From JBFWMG01 sp050251715 (GTDB taxonomy: Bacteria > Desulfobacterota > Desulfovibrionia > Desulfovibrionales > Desulfovibrionaceae), in NCBI GenBank assembly GCA_050251715.1, contig JBFWMG010000061.1, positions 1 to 9,916 of the forward strand: a stretch of 9,916 bases of DNA, read 5' to 3'. Position numbers and translations under genes: made by a program. The notes below the pieces were generated by a model that was given only the letters and a program-made list of their open reading frames with translations, was not told the origin of the DNA and did not search any database. Shown here piece after piece: positions 1-5,771 of the stretch. Numbering within the stretch: position 1 is the stretch's first letter; each line of letters opens with the position of its first letter.

Positions 1-69
1 CAGTTAAGCCCTCCATCGCCGATGATACTGCAGAGTAGTTTGTGGGAAAGTAGGTCACTGCCAGGGCTA
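1..69 (+). rRNA. rrf: 5S ribosomal RNA, 3' part (5' end outside window)
   Basis: The first bases match the conserved 3' half of bacterial 5S rRNA: the GTTAAGC element, CGCCGATGATACTGC, the GTGGGAAAGTAGG loop-E/helix region and the closing CACTGCCAGGGC. The 5' half, which pairs with the terminal CCAGGGC in helix I, lies before the window. The exact 3' end is uncertain by a few bases. 5S is usually the last gene of an rRNA operon, and the terminator immediately downstream agrees with that. Confidence 0.93.
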
Positions 70-75
70 TTTTTT

Positions 76-110
76 AAAAGCCCCCGCTTCGAAAGAAGCG
101 GGGGCTTTTT
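76..110 (+). terminator. Intrinsic terminator of the rRNA operon
   Basis: A perfect 15-bp stem (76-90 pairs with 95-109) is closed by a GAAA tetraloop and runs into a T5 tract. The GC core is GCCCCCGCTTC paired with GAAGCGGGGGC. The A4/T4 flanks make it potentially bidirectional. It lies a few bases after the 5S 3' end, as expected for the end of an rRNA operon. Confidence 0.95.
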
Positions 111-148
111 GCGTTGCGGGGGGAGGGCGGAGGGGTGGTTGACGTCCA

Positions 149-250
149 TTACCGCAATCGTGTTTTGAGCGCCTCTATCTCCTGAATTCGTACGTCCATT
201 TGCCCCTTGAGATGCATGAGCTCCTCTTCCAGGGTGCGCAGTCGATCCAT
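149..250 (-). CDS. Possible 33-residue coiled-coil peptide (doubtful)
   Basis: On the minus strand an ATG at 250 opens 33 codons ending at a TAA (149-151). The peptide begins MDRLRTLEEELMHLKGQ and has heptad-like leucine/methionine/isoleucine spacing with alternating acidic and basic residues, as in a short coiled coil. The frame remains open upstream to an ATG at 388, but that extra 46-residue part is rich in Pro, Arg and His and looks random. No strong Shine-Dalgarno precedes the ATG at 250. It may be a real small protein, the remnant of a longer gene or chance. No family is recognised. Confidence 0.2.
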   Translation of the reverse strand: MDRLRTLEEELMHLKGQMDVRIQEIEALKTRLR

Positions 251-623
251 CACGGATCGGCGCGGCCAGTTTTGATGACTCTCGCCGTGGTGGGGGGGAC
301 GTGGGCGGGTTGCCCGTTGTTCCAGACGATGTCCCCCATCCTTTCTCGGGGGGGATCGAGGTACGGCCGTTCCATTGACCAGCGCCATCCAGAGCCTTCC
401 GCCCTGATCCTTCTAGCGATCCGCTATCGGACGGGCCGCGCCACGGTCATTCGCTGGTGATGACGAAGGGGATAATCCCCAACCCTTGTCATGGGGGAGC
501 GTCTCCCGCCGTCCTGTAACGGCACGAAAGTGCATTCTCCGGCCATGTTTCAGCCCATTTTCCGCTTCCCCGCGCTGGATGAAACGGAAAACAAAAAGGC
601 CTTTCATCCATCTTCGTGGTTGT

Positions 624-645
624 GGTATGAGGAGAATATCATACC
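624..645. promoter_or_regulatory. Inverted repeat over a -10-like hexamer upstream of the kinase-like gene
   Basis: A perfect 7-bp inverted repeat, GGTATGA (624-630) and TCATACC (639-645), is separated by 8 bases. The right half overlaps TATCAT (637-642), which matches five of six bases of the sigma-70 -10 element. No good -35 hexamer sits at the right distance. This could be a dimeric repressor or activator site for the gene starting at 798, but the leader would then be about 150 bases long. Confidence 0.2.
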
Positions 646-797
646 CCTCGCATCGTCCCCTGTTGGGCGCATGCGGCGAGGGCAGGCCGTTCCCGGCAAT
701 ACATATCCAACCACCCGGGGGAGATGTGCAGCGCGGCGCCTCGGAAATACTGAACCGGTACGCACCGGATTTCCCCAGTCGGCATCAGGGCCGCTTG

Positions 798-1700
798 ATG
801 ACGGACACAACGGAATTCATGGCCATTGATTACGGCGACGTGATTGCGCTTGGCGGCAGGCACTATTTGGTGCTGCGCGACGAGGTGGAACGGCGTTTCG
901 GGCTTGAGGATCCCAAATACTGGGTCAAGCGTTGCCGCGAGTTGGAGACCGGGGAGCGCAAGATTTTGAAACTCGCGTTTTATGAGCAGTTCCCCTTGCA
1001 GTTGGGCGAGTTCAAAATCCTCTGCCACCGCAGCCCGGAAAAGGAGGCGCGCATTCTGACGCTGGTACGCGACGATTGGCGGTTCATGCAGGGGGTGCCC
1101 GTGTTTGACAGCAAGCGCAATGTGGTCCGCGTCATCGACCTTATTCGCGGCAAGCGTATTGACGATGTCGTGGACGACATCGATGTGGACCATCGCACCT
1201 ATTTTTTTCAATATTTACCAGACATTCTGAAAGGATTCATCGGCGCTGCGGAAGCCATAGGCGCATTGCATACGCGCTGGGAAAAACACGGGGACATTCG
1301 GCGTGACCATTTGTGGGTGGAGCACGAGACGGGCCGCTACCGCTGGATTGATTTCGACTATGCCTTCGATTTTCAAGAAAACCCGTTTGGCCTCGATATC
1401 TTTGGCCTGGGCAACATACTGCTGTTTTTGGTGGGGAAGGGCGAACATACGCGTCAAACACTGGAACAAGGGTGCTTTCCCGAAGCGGTTGTGGCCTCGC
1501 TCACGAACGATGATTACGCCCTCATGTACGGGAATCGGCTGGCCAATTTGGGCAAGCTTTTCCCCTACATTCCCATCAGACTCAACCGGGTGCTGATGCA
1601 TTTTTCCTCCGCAACCGATGTCTTTTACGAGTATGTGGATGAATTGCTGGACGATCTGCGCCCCGCTTTGAACGACATCCTGGAGATGGCCCAACATTGA
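798..1700 (+). CDS. Protein-kinase-fold (InaA/WaaP- or APH-like) protein
   Basis: A 300-residue protein with a degenerate protein-kinase-like fold. Visible landmarks are Lys58 in ILKLAF (candidate ATP-binding lysine), Glu83 in EKEARIL (candidate helix-C glutamate), the catalytic-loop motif HGDIRRDHL at 164-172 with Asp166, and IDFDYAFDF at 184-192, where Asp185 fits the Mg-binding DFG aspartate. His171 stands where most kinases have the Mg-binding Asn. From memory, the LPS heptose kinase WaaP also has His there, and IDFD is common in InaA/Kdo-kinase and aminoglycoside-phosphotransferase relatives. No signal peptide or membrane segment is apparent, so it is probably cytoplasmic. The ATG at 798 was chosen because AGGG (787-790) precedes it by 7 bases and the kinase-like sequence begins just after it. 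An ATG at 819 is an alternative. It lies 18 bases before a Usp gene, suggesting co-transcription. The substrate (sugar, lipid or protein) is unknown. Confidence 0.75.
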   Translation: MTDTTEFMAIDYGDVIALGGRHYLVLRDEVERRFGLEDPKYWVKRCRELETGERKILKLAFYEQFPLQLGEFKILCHRSPEKEARILTLVRDDWRFMQGVPVFDSKRNVVRVIDLIRGKRIDDVVDDIDVDHRTYFFQYLPDILKGFIGAAEAIGALHTRWEKHGDIRRDHLWVEHETGRYRWIDFDYAFDFQENPFGLDIFGLGNILLFLVGKGEHTRQTLEQGCFPEAVVASLTNDDYALMYGNRLANLGKLFPYIPIRLNRVLMHFSSATDVFYEYVDELLDDLRPALNDILEMAQH

Positions 1701-1718
1701 TGCCGGGAGGAATACGAT

Positions 1719-2213
1719 ATGGATTGCAAGAAGATACTCGTAGCCATAGACGGTTCGGAAAATTCCATCCGCGCCATCAGTTATGTGGGGCAGGTTTTAA
1801 GGAGCAAAGAGGATTTTTTGATTAAGCTTCTCTACATCGAACGGTTGCCGGATAGGGATCTCTTTTCCGACGATGTGTCCTGGAAGCAGCGGTGCGTCGA
1901 GCTGCGGACCGAGATGCGTGATTTTATCTCTGATGCCAGAGATATTCTCGAATCACACGGCATACCTGACCAGTGCCTGTCGGATCGGTATGTCCAGAGT
2001 TGCAAATCCCCTTTTGCCGACCGTCCGGAAACCCATTGCAGCCATGGAACAAGCATTGCCCAGGAGATTCTCTCGATATTGAAGGAAGAAGGCTTTGGCA
2101 CGGTGGTTGTGGGCCGGCGCGGTGTTTCAAAGGCCGAGGAATTTCTTTTTGGCAGCGTGTCGAGCAAGATCATCCATCACGCCAAGGGCTGCTCCGTCTG
2201 GGTGGTCGCCTAG
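1719..2213 (+). CDS. Universal stress protein, single UspA domain
   Basis: A 164-residue UspA-family protein covering one full domain. The N-terminus KKILVAIDGSENS carries the conserved beta-strand 1 and Asp11, which contacts nucleotide in ATP-binding Usps. Near the C-terminus GRRG (132-135), nine residues and GS (145-146) give the canonical G-2x-G-9x-G-S ATP-binding loop, so nucleotide binding is predicted. The final strand is SVWVVA. A Cys-containing insert (Cys86, Cys95, Cys107) lies in the middle, before the usual helix 4. GGGAGG (1705-1710) lies 8 bases before the ATG, a strong ribosome-binding site. The gene follows the kinase-like gene by 18 bases and precedes a second Usp gene by 74 bases. 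Usps are cytoplasmic stress-survival proteins; the specific role here is unknown. Confidence 0.9.
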   Translation: MDCKKILVAIDGSENSIRAISYVGQVLRSKEDFLIKLLYIERLPDRDLFSDDVSWKQRCVELRTEMRDFISDARDILESHGIPDQCLSDRYVQSCKSPFADRPETHCSHGTSIAQEILSILKEEGFGTVVVGRRGVSKAEEFLFGSVSSKIIHHAKGCSVWVVA

Positions 2214-2287
2214 CATCAGGGCAACGTCAGCCAGGACGCGTCCGCTGCGGTAGGCAGGTGTCATGGTCGTTAACCGGGGAGAATGAC

Positions 2288-3160
2288 ATGGACAAGCACA
2301 TTCTTGTCACAGTGAGCGCCGACAAAAGTGCGTCCAGCGGCATACGTTTTCTTGCTGAATTCTTCAAAAATAAAAGTGGGATGGAGCTCACGCTTTATTA
2401 TACGGTTGCCTGGCCGGAGTCCGTGAAGGGGGGGATGCCCGGTTATCAGGAAATCTGCGAAATGGAGCAGATGGGCAAACAGCGGGAGAAGATCGCGCGT
2501 GCCGCCCTTGGCCGGGCACGGGACAAGCTGCGCATGTTGGGATTCGACCGGGCGACGATCAACGAGAAGATCCATTTTCGGCGAACCAGCGCGGCGCTGG
2601 ATATCCTGCACGAGGGCGAGAAAGGGTTGTATGACGCCGTGGTGCTTGGCCGCCGCGGGCTGAACTGGATTGAAGAACTGGTGGAAAGCAGTGTGAGCAA
2701 GGAGCTGTTGAGCAAGCCGGTAACCATACCCATCTGGGTCTGCCGCGATCCGGCCGGGGGGCGCCGGAATGTGTTGGCTTGTGTGGACGATTCGGCGCAG
2801 GCGTTGCGTATGGTGGATCACGTGACCTACATCCTTGCGGGAGAGGATCATGCAATAACGCTGTTGAACATCTTTGATCCGCATTCCGGCGACCGGATTT
2901 TTGCCGAGGAATTGTTTGCCACCTGCAAGGGCATTGCGCTGGAGAACGGCTTTCCGGCCGAGCGGCTTCATACCCGTGTCATCGAGGATTATAATGTCGC
3001 CAAGGCGATTCTCCGCGCCGCGTCCCAGGGGGAGTACGCCGTGGTGGCGACAGGGCGCACCGGTGAGGATCGTGGCCTCCTGCACCGGATCTTCATGGGA
3101 TCCGTCTCGACCGCCCTGTACCGGCAGCTTACCGGTGCGGTGCTTTGGCTCAGCATGTGA
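2288..3160 (+). CDS. Tandem two-domain universal stress protein
   Basis: A 290-residue protein made of two UspA domains, about residues 1-152 and 158-290. Domain 1 starts KHILVTVSADKS and has GRRG (121-124), but Ser-Ser replaces Gly-Ser after nine residues, and Ser10 stands near where the usual binding Asp is found. Domain 2 starts RRNVLACVDDS with the acidic pair retained and has GRTG (256-259), but 11 rather than 9 residues separate it from GS (271-272). Both nucleotide loops are therefore non-canonical, unlike the neighbouring single-domain Usp. The ATG at 2288 has GGGGAG (2276-2281) six bases upstream. The frame is open much further upstream, but that part overlaps the preceding usp gene and is not Usp-like. 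The gene is likely in one transcript with the two upstream genes. The two Usps may associate, which is an inference. Confidence 0.9.
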   Translation: MDKHILVTVSADKSASSGIRFLAEFFKNKSGMELTLYYTVAWPESVKGGMPGYQEICEMEQMGKQREKIARAALGRARDKLRMLGFDRATINEKIHFRRTSAALDILHEGEKGLYDAVVLGRRGLNWIEELVESSVSKELLSKPVTIPIWVCRDPAGGRRNVLACVDDSAQALRMVDHVTYILAGEDHAITLLNIFDPHSGDRIFAEELFATCKGIALENGFPAERLHTRVIEDYNVAKAILRAASQGEYAVVATGRTGEDRGLLHRIFMGSVSTALYRQLTGAVLWLSM

Positions 3161-3539
3161 CGCAGGCCTGGATGGATGGGAATTTTTGGCGGCGTTGCCC
3201 GTGACGATTCGAAGAGAAGATGCTTCCATGTATCAGCTGGGGCCGGGATAGGGGGCGCATCCTCATGAGGGGGGCACATGCCTGTGCTCCAGCTTTGAGG
3301 CGGATCTGGCCGTACCGGCCCTCCACAAGGCCGGGCATTTGCCGTCTGGGCCGAGGGCGTGGCCGCATGCCTCCGTCCATCTCCCGGTACCGCACCCCCG
3401 TCCAGTCATCCTCCCTCATGCTCCTGCTGGGGAGCTCATCCCCCGCCTGCCGCCGCATCTTCACCGTTGACTGCGTGCGTCTGTCGGGTACACTGCGCGA
3501 CGACGAAACCCTTTAACCCGCCCCCCTGGGCAAGAGAAC
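3161..3539. other. Intergenic region between the usp cluster and ettA
   Basis: No convincing gene. Short open frames are rich in Pro, Ser, Arg and Cys and lack ribosome-binding sites. A small hairpin GGCCG-TAC-CGGCC (3308-3320) is visible but has no T-tract, so no intrinsic terminator can be assigned to the usp cluster. The right end carries the promoter-like pair described separately. Confidence 0.6.
3467..3494 (+). promoter_or_regulatory. Putative sigma-70 promoter of ettA
   Basis: TTGACT (3467-3472) matches five of six -35 bases. After a 16-base spacer, TACACT (3489-3494) matches four of six -10 bases. Transcription would begin near 3501, leaving a leader of about 40 bases before the ettA ATG at 3540. 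Position and spacing are good, but it was found by eye only. Confidence 0.45.
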
Positions 3540-5222
3540 ATGAGCGACGCACCCGATAAAATCATTTATTCCATGTACAAGGTCAGCAAGTTTCACCAGC
3601 AGCGGCCTATACTCAAGGACATTTCCCTTTCCTATTTCTACGGCGCCAAGATCGGCGTGCTGGGCCTGAACGGCTCGGGCAAGAGCTCGCTGCTCAAGAT
3701 CCTGGCGGGCGTGGACAAGGATTTTCAGGGCAAGACGGACATCGCCTCGGGCTACACCATCGGCTACCTGGAGCAGGAACCCCTCGTGGACGTGAACAAG
3801 ACCGTCATCGAGGTCGTGCGCGAAGGCGTGCAGGAGGTCGTGGACCTGCTGGCCGAGTTCGAGGCCATCAACGAAAAGTTTGCCGAGCCCATGGACGACG
3901 ACCAGATGCAGAAGCTGCTGGACAAGCAGGCCAACGTGCAGGACAAGCTCGACGCCTGCGGCGCGTGGGATTTGGACAGCCGCCTGGACCAGGCCATGGA
4001 CGCCCTGCGTTGCCCGCCGCCGGATACGCCGGTATCCGTGGTTTCGGGCGGCGAGCGCCGCCGCGTGGCCTTGTGCCGCCTGCTGCTCAAGGCTCCGGAC
4101 ATCCTGCTGCTGGACGAACCCACCAACCATCTGGACGCCGAGTCCGTGGCCTGGCTGGAGCAGCATCTGCAGCGCTATCCCGGCACGGTCATCGCCGTGA
4201 CCCACGACCGCTATTTCCTGGACAACGTGGCGGGCTGGATTCTGGAACTGGACCGGGGACGCGGCATCCCGTGGAAGGGGAATTATACCTCGTGGCTGGA
4301 GCAGAAGGAAAAACGCCTGGCCAACGAGGAAAAGGGCGAGGACAAGCGGCGCAAGGCATTGTTGCGCGAGCTGGAATGGATCCGCACCGCGCCCAAGGGC
4401 CGCCACGCCAAGAGCAAGGCGCGCGTGTCGCAGTATGAGGAGATGGCGGCGCAGGATATCCAGAAAGCCACGGCGGACCTGGAGATTTTCATTCCGCCGG
4501 GACCGCGCCTGGGCAAAAAGGTCATCGAGCTGGATGGCGTGGGCAAGGCCTATGGCGACCGGCTGCTGGTGGACGGCGTGACCTTTGCGGTGCCCGCGGG
4601 CGCCATCGTGGGCATCATCGGCGGCAACGGCGCGGGCAAGACCACGCTGTTCCGCATGATAACGGGCCAGGAAAAGCCGGACAGCGGCACCTTGTCCGTG
4701 GGCGAGAGCGTCAAGCTCTCCTATGTGGACCAGTCGCGCGACGCCCTGGACCCGGACAAGACCGTGTTCGACGTCATCACCGGCGGCTATGAGACCTTTG
4801 ACCTGGGCGGGCGCGAGGTGAACGCCCGGGCCTATGTGGGCCGGTTCAACCTGACGGGCGGCGATCAGCAGAAAAAGACCGGCGTGCTTTCGGGCGGCGA
4901 GCGCAACCGCGTGCACCTGGCCAAGATGCTGAAAGAGGGCGGCAACGTGCTCCTGCTCGACGAGCCCACCAACGACCTGGACGTGAACACCATGCGCGCG
5001 CTGGAAGAGGCGCTGGTCAATTTCTGCGGCTGCGCCATGGTCATCAGCCACGACCGCTGGTTCTTGGACCGCATCGCCACGCACATGCTCGCCTTTGAGG
5101 ATGACGGCAAGGTGGTGTGGTTCGACGGCAACTATTCGGAATATGAGAAGGACCGCAAGCAGCGGCTGGGCAAGGAGGCGGACCAGCCGCATCGCGTGAA
5201 ATACCGCAAGCTGACGCGCTAG
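3540..5222 (+). CDS. ettA: Energy-dependent translational throttle protein EttA (ABC-F ATPase)
   Basis: A 560-residue soluble ABC-F protein, close to the 555 residues of E. coli EttA and alignable nearly throughout. ABC domain 1 has Walker A GLNGSGKSS (42-50), signature VSGGE (168-172) and Walker B LLLDEPTNHLD (189-199). The EttA arm insertion lies between Walker A and the signature (about 93-140). The interdomain P-site-tRNA linker spans about 240-320 and ends in the family-typical FIPPGPRLG. ABC domain 2 has Walker A GGNGAGKTT (361-369), signature LSGGE (450-454) and Walker B LLLDEPTNDLD (471-481). Both catalytic Glu residues (193, 475) are present. In E. coli, EttA binds the ribosomal E site and gates the first peptide bond according to ATP/ADP. 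There is no transmembrane domain. The ATG at 3540 matches the family start; the ribosome-binding site (AAGAG) is weak. It appears monocistronic. Confidence 0.96.
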   Translation: MSDAPDKIIYSMYKVSKFHQQRPILKDISLSYFYGAKIGVLGLNGSGKSSLLKILAGVDKDFQGKTDIASGYTIGYLEQEPLVDVNKTVIEVVREGVQEVVDLLAEFEAINEKFAEPMDDDQMQKLLDKQANVQDKLDACGAWDLDSRLDQAMDALRCPPPDTPVSVVSGGERRRVALCRLLLKAPDILLLDEPTNHLDAESVAWLEQHLQRYPGTVIAVTHDRYFLDNVAGWILELDRGRGIPWKGNYTSWLEQKEKRLANEEKGEDKRRKALLRELEWIRTAPKGRHAKSKARVSQYEEMAAQDIQKATADLEIFIPPGPRLGKKVIELDGVGKAYGDRLLVDGVTFAVPAGAIVGIIGGNGAGKTTLFRMITGQEKPDSGTLSVGESVKLSYVDQSRDALDPDKTVFDVITGGYETFDLGGREVNARAYVGRFNLTGGDQQKKTGVLSGGERNRVHLAKMLKEGGNVLLLDEPTNDLDVNTMRALEEALVNFCGCAMVISHDRWFLDRIATHMLAFEDDGKVVWFDGNYSEYEKDRKQRLGKEADQPHRVKYRKLTR

Positions 5223-5234
5223 CGCATGTTGGCA

Positions 5235-5277
5235 TTGAAACAATGCGAGGATTTGAAATAATGAAGCATTGTTTCAA
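5235..5277. promoter_or_regulatory. 12-bp inverted repeat enclosing a promoter-like pair
   Basis: TTGAAACAATGC (5235-5246) is repeated perfectly inverted as GCATTGTTTCAA (5266-5277), 19 bases apart. Inside it TTGAAA (5235-5240, five of six -35 bases), a 16-base spacer and AATAAT (5257-5262, five of six -10 bases) form a credible sigma-70 promoter with a start near 5269. The patch is strikingly AT-rich for this window. It could be an operator-promoter for the small transcript suggested downstream, or simply a hairpin in the ettA 3' untranslated region. There is no T-tract after it, so it is not a terminator by itself. Confidence 0.35.
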
Positions 5278-5387
5278 CAAAATGCATAAGAGCATCTAAT
5301 CTTTTTCAAAGTCAAGATGCTCTCGTTCGCGCAGGCGGCGCTGCGCCACATTGGACGCCCCCATGCCGTGCCGCATGGGGGCGTTTT
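5269..5387 (+). ncRNA. Candidate small RNA between ettA and the pdxA leader
   Basis: The interval between the promoter-like pair at 5235-5262 and the strong terminator at 5355-5387 would give a transcript of about 120 bases. It would fold into a 9-bp hairpin AGAGCATCT/AGATGCTCT (5289-5297 with 5315-5323, a 17-base loop holding CTTTTTCAAAG), a short GGCGC-T-GCGCC hairpin (about 5336-5346) and the terminator hairpin. No reading frame of note is present. The alternative is that all of this is the 3' end of the ettA mRNA. It matches no RNA family I recognise. Confidence 0.25.
5355..5387 (+). terminator. Intrinsic terminator downstream of ettA
   Basis: A perfect 12-bp stem ACGCCCCCATGC (5355-5366) with GCATGGGGGCGT (5373-5384), a 6-base loop CGTGCC and a T4 tract (5384-5387). 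It ends the ettA transcript or the candidate small RNA and separates it from the pdxA operon. Confidence 0.9.
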
Positions 5388-5504
5388 GTGTGTGGGAACA
5401 ATCCGAGTACATCGTGGACATAAGGATTTGAGAATATGGGGAACACTTCCAGGAAGGAAAACCTGGAGGTGGGTATGCCCCTGCTTCAAGTTAGGCTCCC
5501 GGTT

Positions 5505-5594
5505 GTATAGGATGAGGGGAACGGGGCGTTCCGGCAAAGCGTCCGGCAATGCCCCTATACTGCCCCCCGCCGCAATACGTGGCGGCATAATGCC
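5505..5594 (+). other. Cluster of RNA stem-loops in the pdxA upstream region
   Basis: GTATAGG (5505-5511) can pair with CCTATAC (5554-5560), enclosing the perfect hairpin GGAACG-GGG-CGTTCC (5518-5532). Immediately after come GCCGC/GCGGC (5569-5573 with 5582-5586) and the partly overlapping GGCAT-A-ATGCC (5584-5594), which compete for bases. The arrangement could be a structured leader or a separate small RNA. No known riboswitch consensus (thiamine, cobalamin, glycine, SAM) is recognised. Confidence 0.25.
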
Positions 5595-5652
5595 ATCGCG
5601 CAGGAAATAATGCTCATTCCTCCTTCCCCCCACATACCCCGCAAACCGCTTC

Positions 5653-5679
5653 TGGACAGCACGGTGGAAAGGCTATACG
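5653..5679 (+). promoter_or_regulatory. Weak promoter-like pair upstream of pdxA
   Basis: TGGACA (5653-5658) matches five of six -35 bases and TATACG (5674-5679) matches four of six -10 bases, but the spacer is only 15 bases. If used, the leader would be about 85 bases and would exclude the stem cluster at 5505-5594. Confidence 0.2.
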
Positions 5680-5771
5680 GTAGTCATTGCATGATTATTC
5701 TTCCTGGCAGGAGAAGAAACCGTCTTGAAATCCCACGATACTCGGCGCGTTGATCGCGCCGGGGCGGTGTC

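Larger units (their letters stand above)
111..797. other. Non-coding stretch after the rRNA operon, no convincing gene
   Basis: Open frames here are short, proline/arginine-rich and lack good ribosome-binding sites. The stretch holds several G-runs (a GGGGGGAGGGCGGAGGGG run near 118-135, and four G3 units at 292-309 that fit the G-quadruplex pattern). It also has small inverted repeats: GGGGAT-A-ATCCCC (468-480), GGGAG-CGT-CTCCC (495-507), GGTATGA/TCATACC (624-645) and CCGGT-ACGC-ACCGG (755-768). Its last part is the upstream region of the kinase-like gene. A frame open from 486 runs into that gene, but its first 104 codons look like untranslated DNA. Confidence 0.6.
5388..5771. other. Non-coding leader region upstream of the pdxA operon
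   Basis: No gene is supported. Visible items are CCAGG/CCTGG flanking an A-rich 8-base loop (near 5449-5466), the stem cluster at 5505-5594 described separately, and a weak promoter-like pair closer to pdxA. The minus-strand frame across much of it (5274-5633) is Cys/Pro/Arg-rich, overlaps the terminator and looks spurious. Confidence 0.55.

Noticed and set aside
486..797. Upstream extension of the kinase-like gene to an ATG at 486
   Set aside because: The extra 104 residues are Arg/Pro/Ser-rich and cover inverted repeats. The ATG at 798 has a better-placed Shine-Dalgarno and directly precedes kinase-like sequence.
1973..2287. Upstream extension of the tandem usp gene to an ATG at 1973
   Set aside because: It overlaps the preceding usp gene in another frame and does not resemble a Usp. 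The ATG at 2288 has a strong ribosome-binding site and starts the first Usp strand.
2270..3229. 319-codon minus-strand open frame opposite the tandem usp gene
   Set aside because: The + strand encodes two Usp domains; the antisense product shows no family features.
3220..3516. 98-codon + strand frame before ettA
   Set aside because: Low-complexity Arg/Ser/Pro composition, no Shine-Dalgarno, and it overlaps the likely ettA promoter.
3513..5243. 576-codon open frame on the minus strand opposite ettA
   Set aside because: The + strand encodes a full-length EttA with all motifs. The antisense frame is open because of G/C-rich third positions, and its product is His/Ala/Val/Gln-rich with no recognisable motif.
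5229..5247. Sigma-54-like TTGGCATTG...ATGC sequence
   Set aside because: The GG and GC dinucleotides are 12 bases apart instead of the required 10, and the bases are better explained by the inverted repeat and the sigma-70-like pair.
5274..5633. 119-codon minus-strand frame in the ettA-pdxA gap
   Set aside because: No ribosome-binding site, Cys/Pro/Arg-rich composition, and it reads through the intrinsic terminator hairpin.
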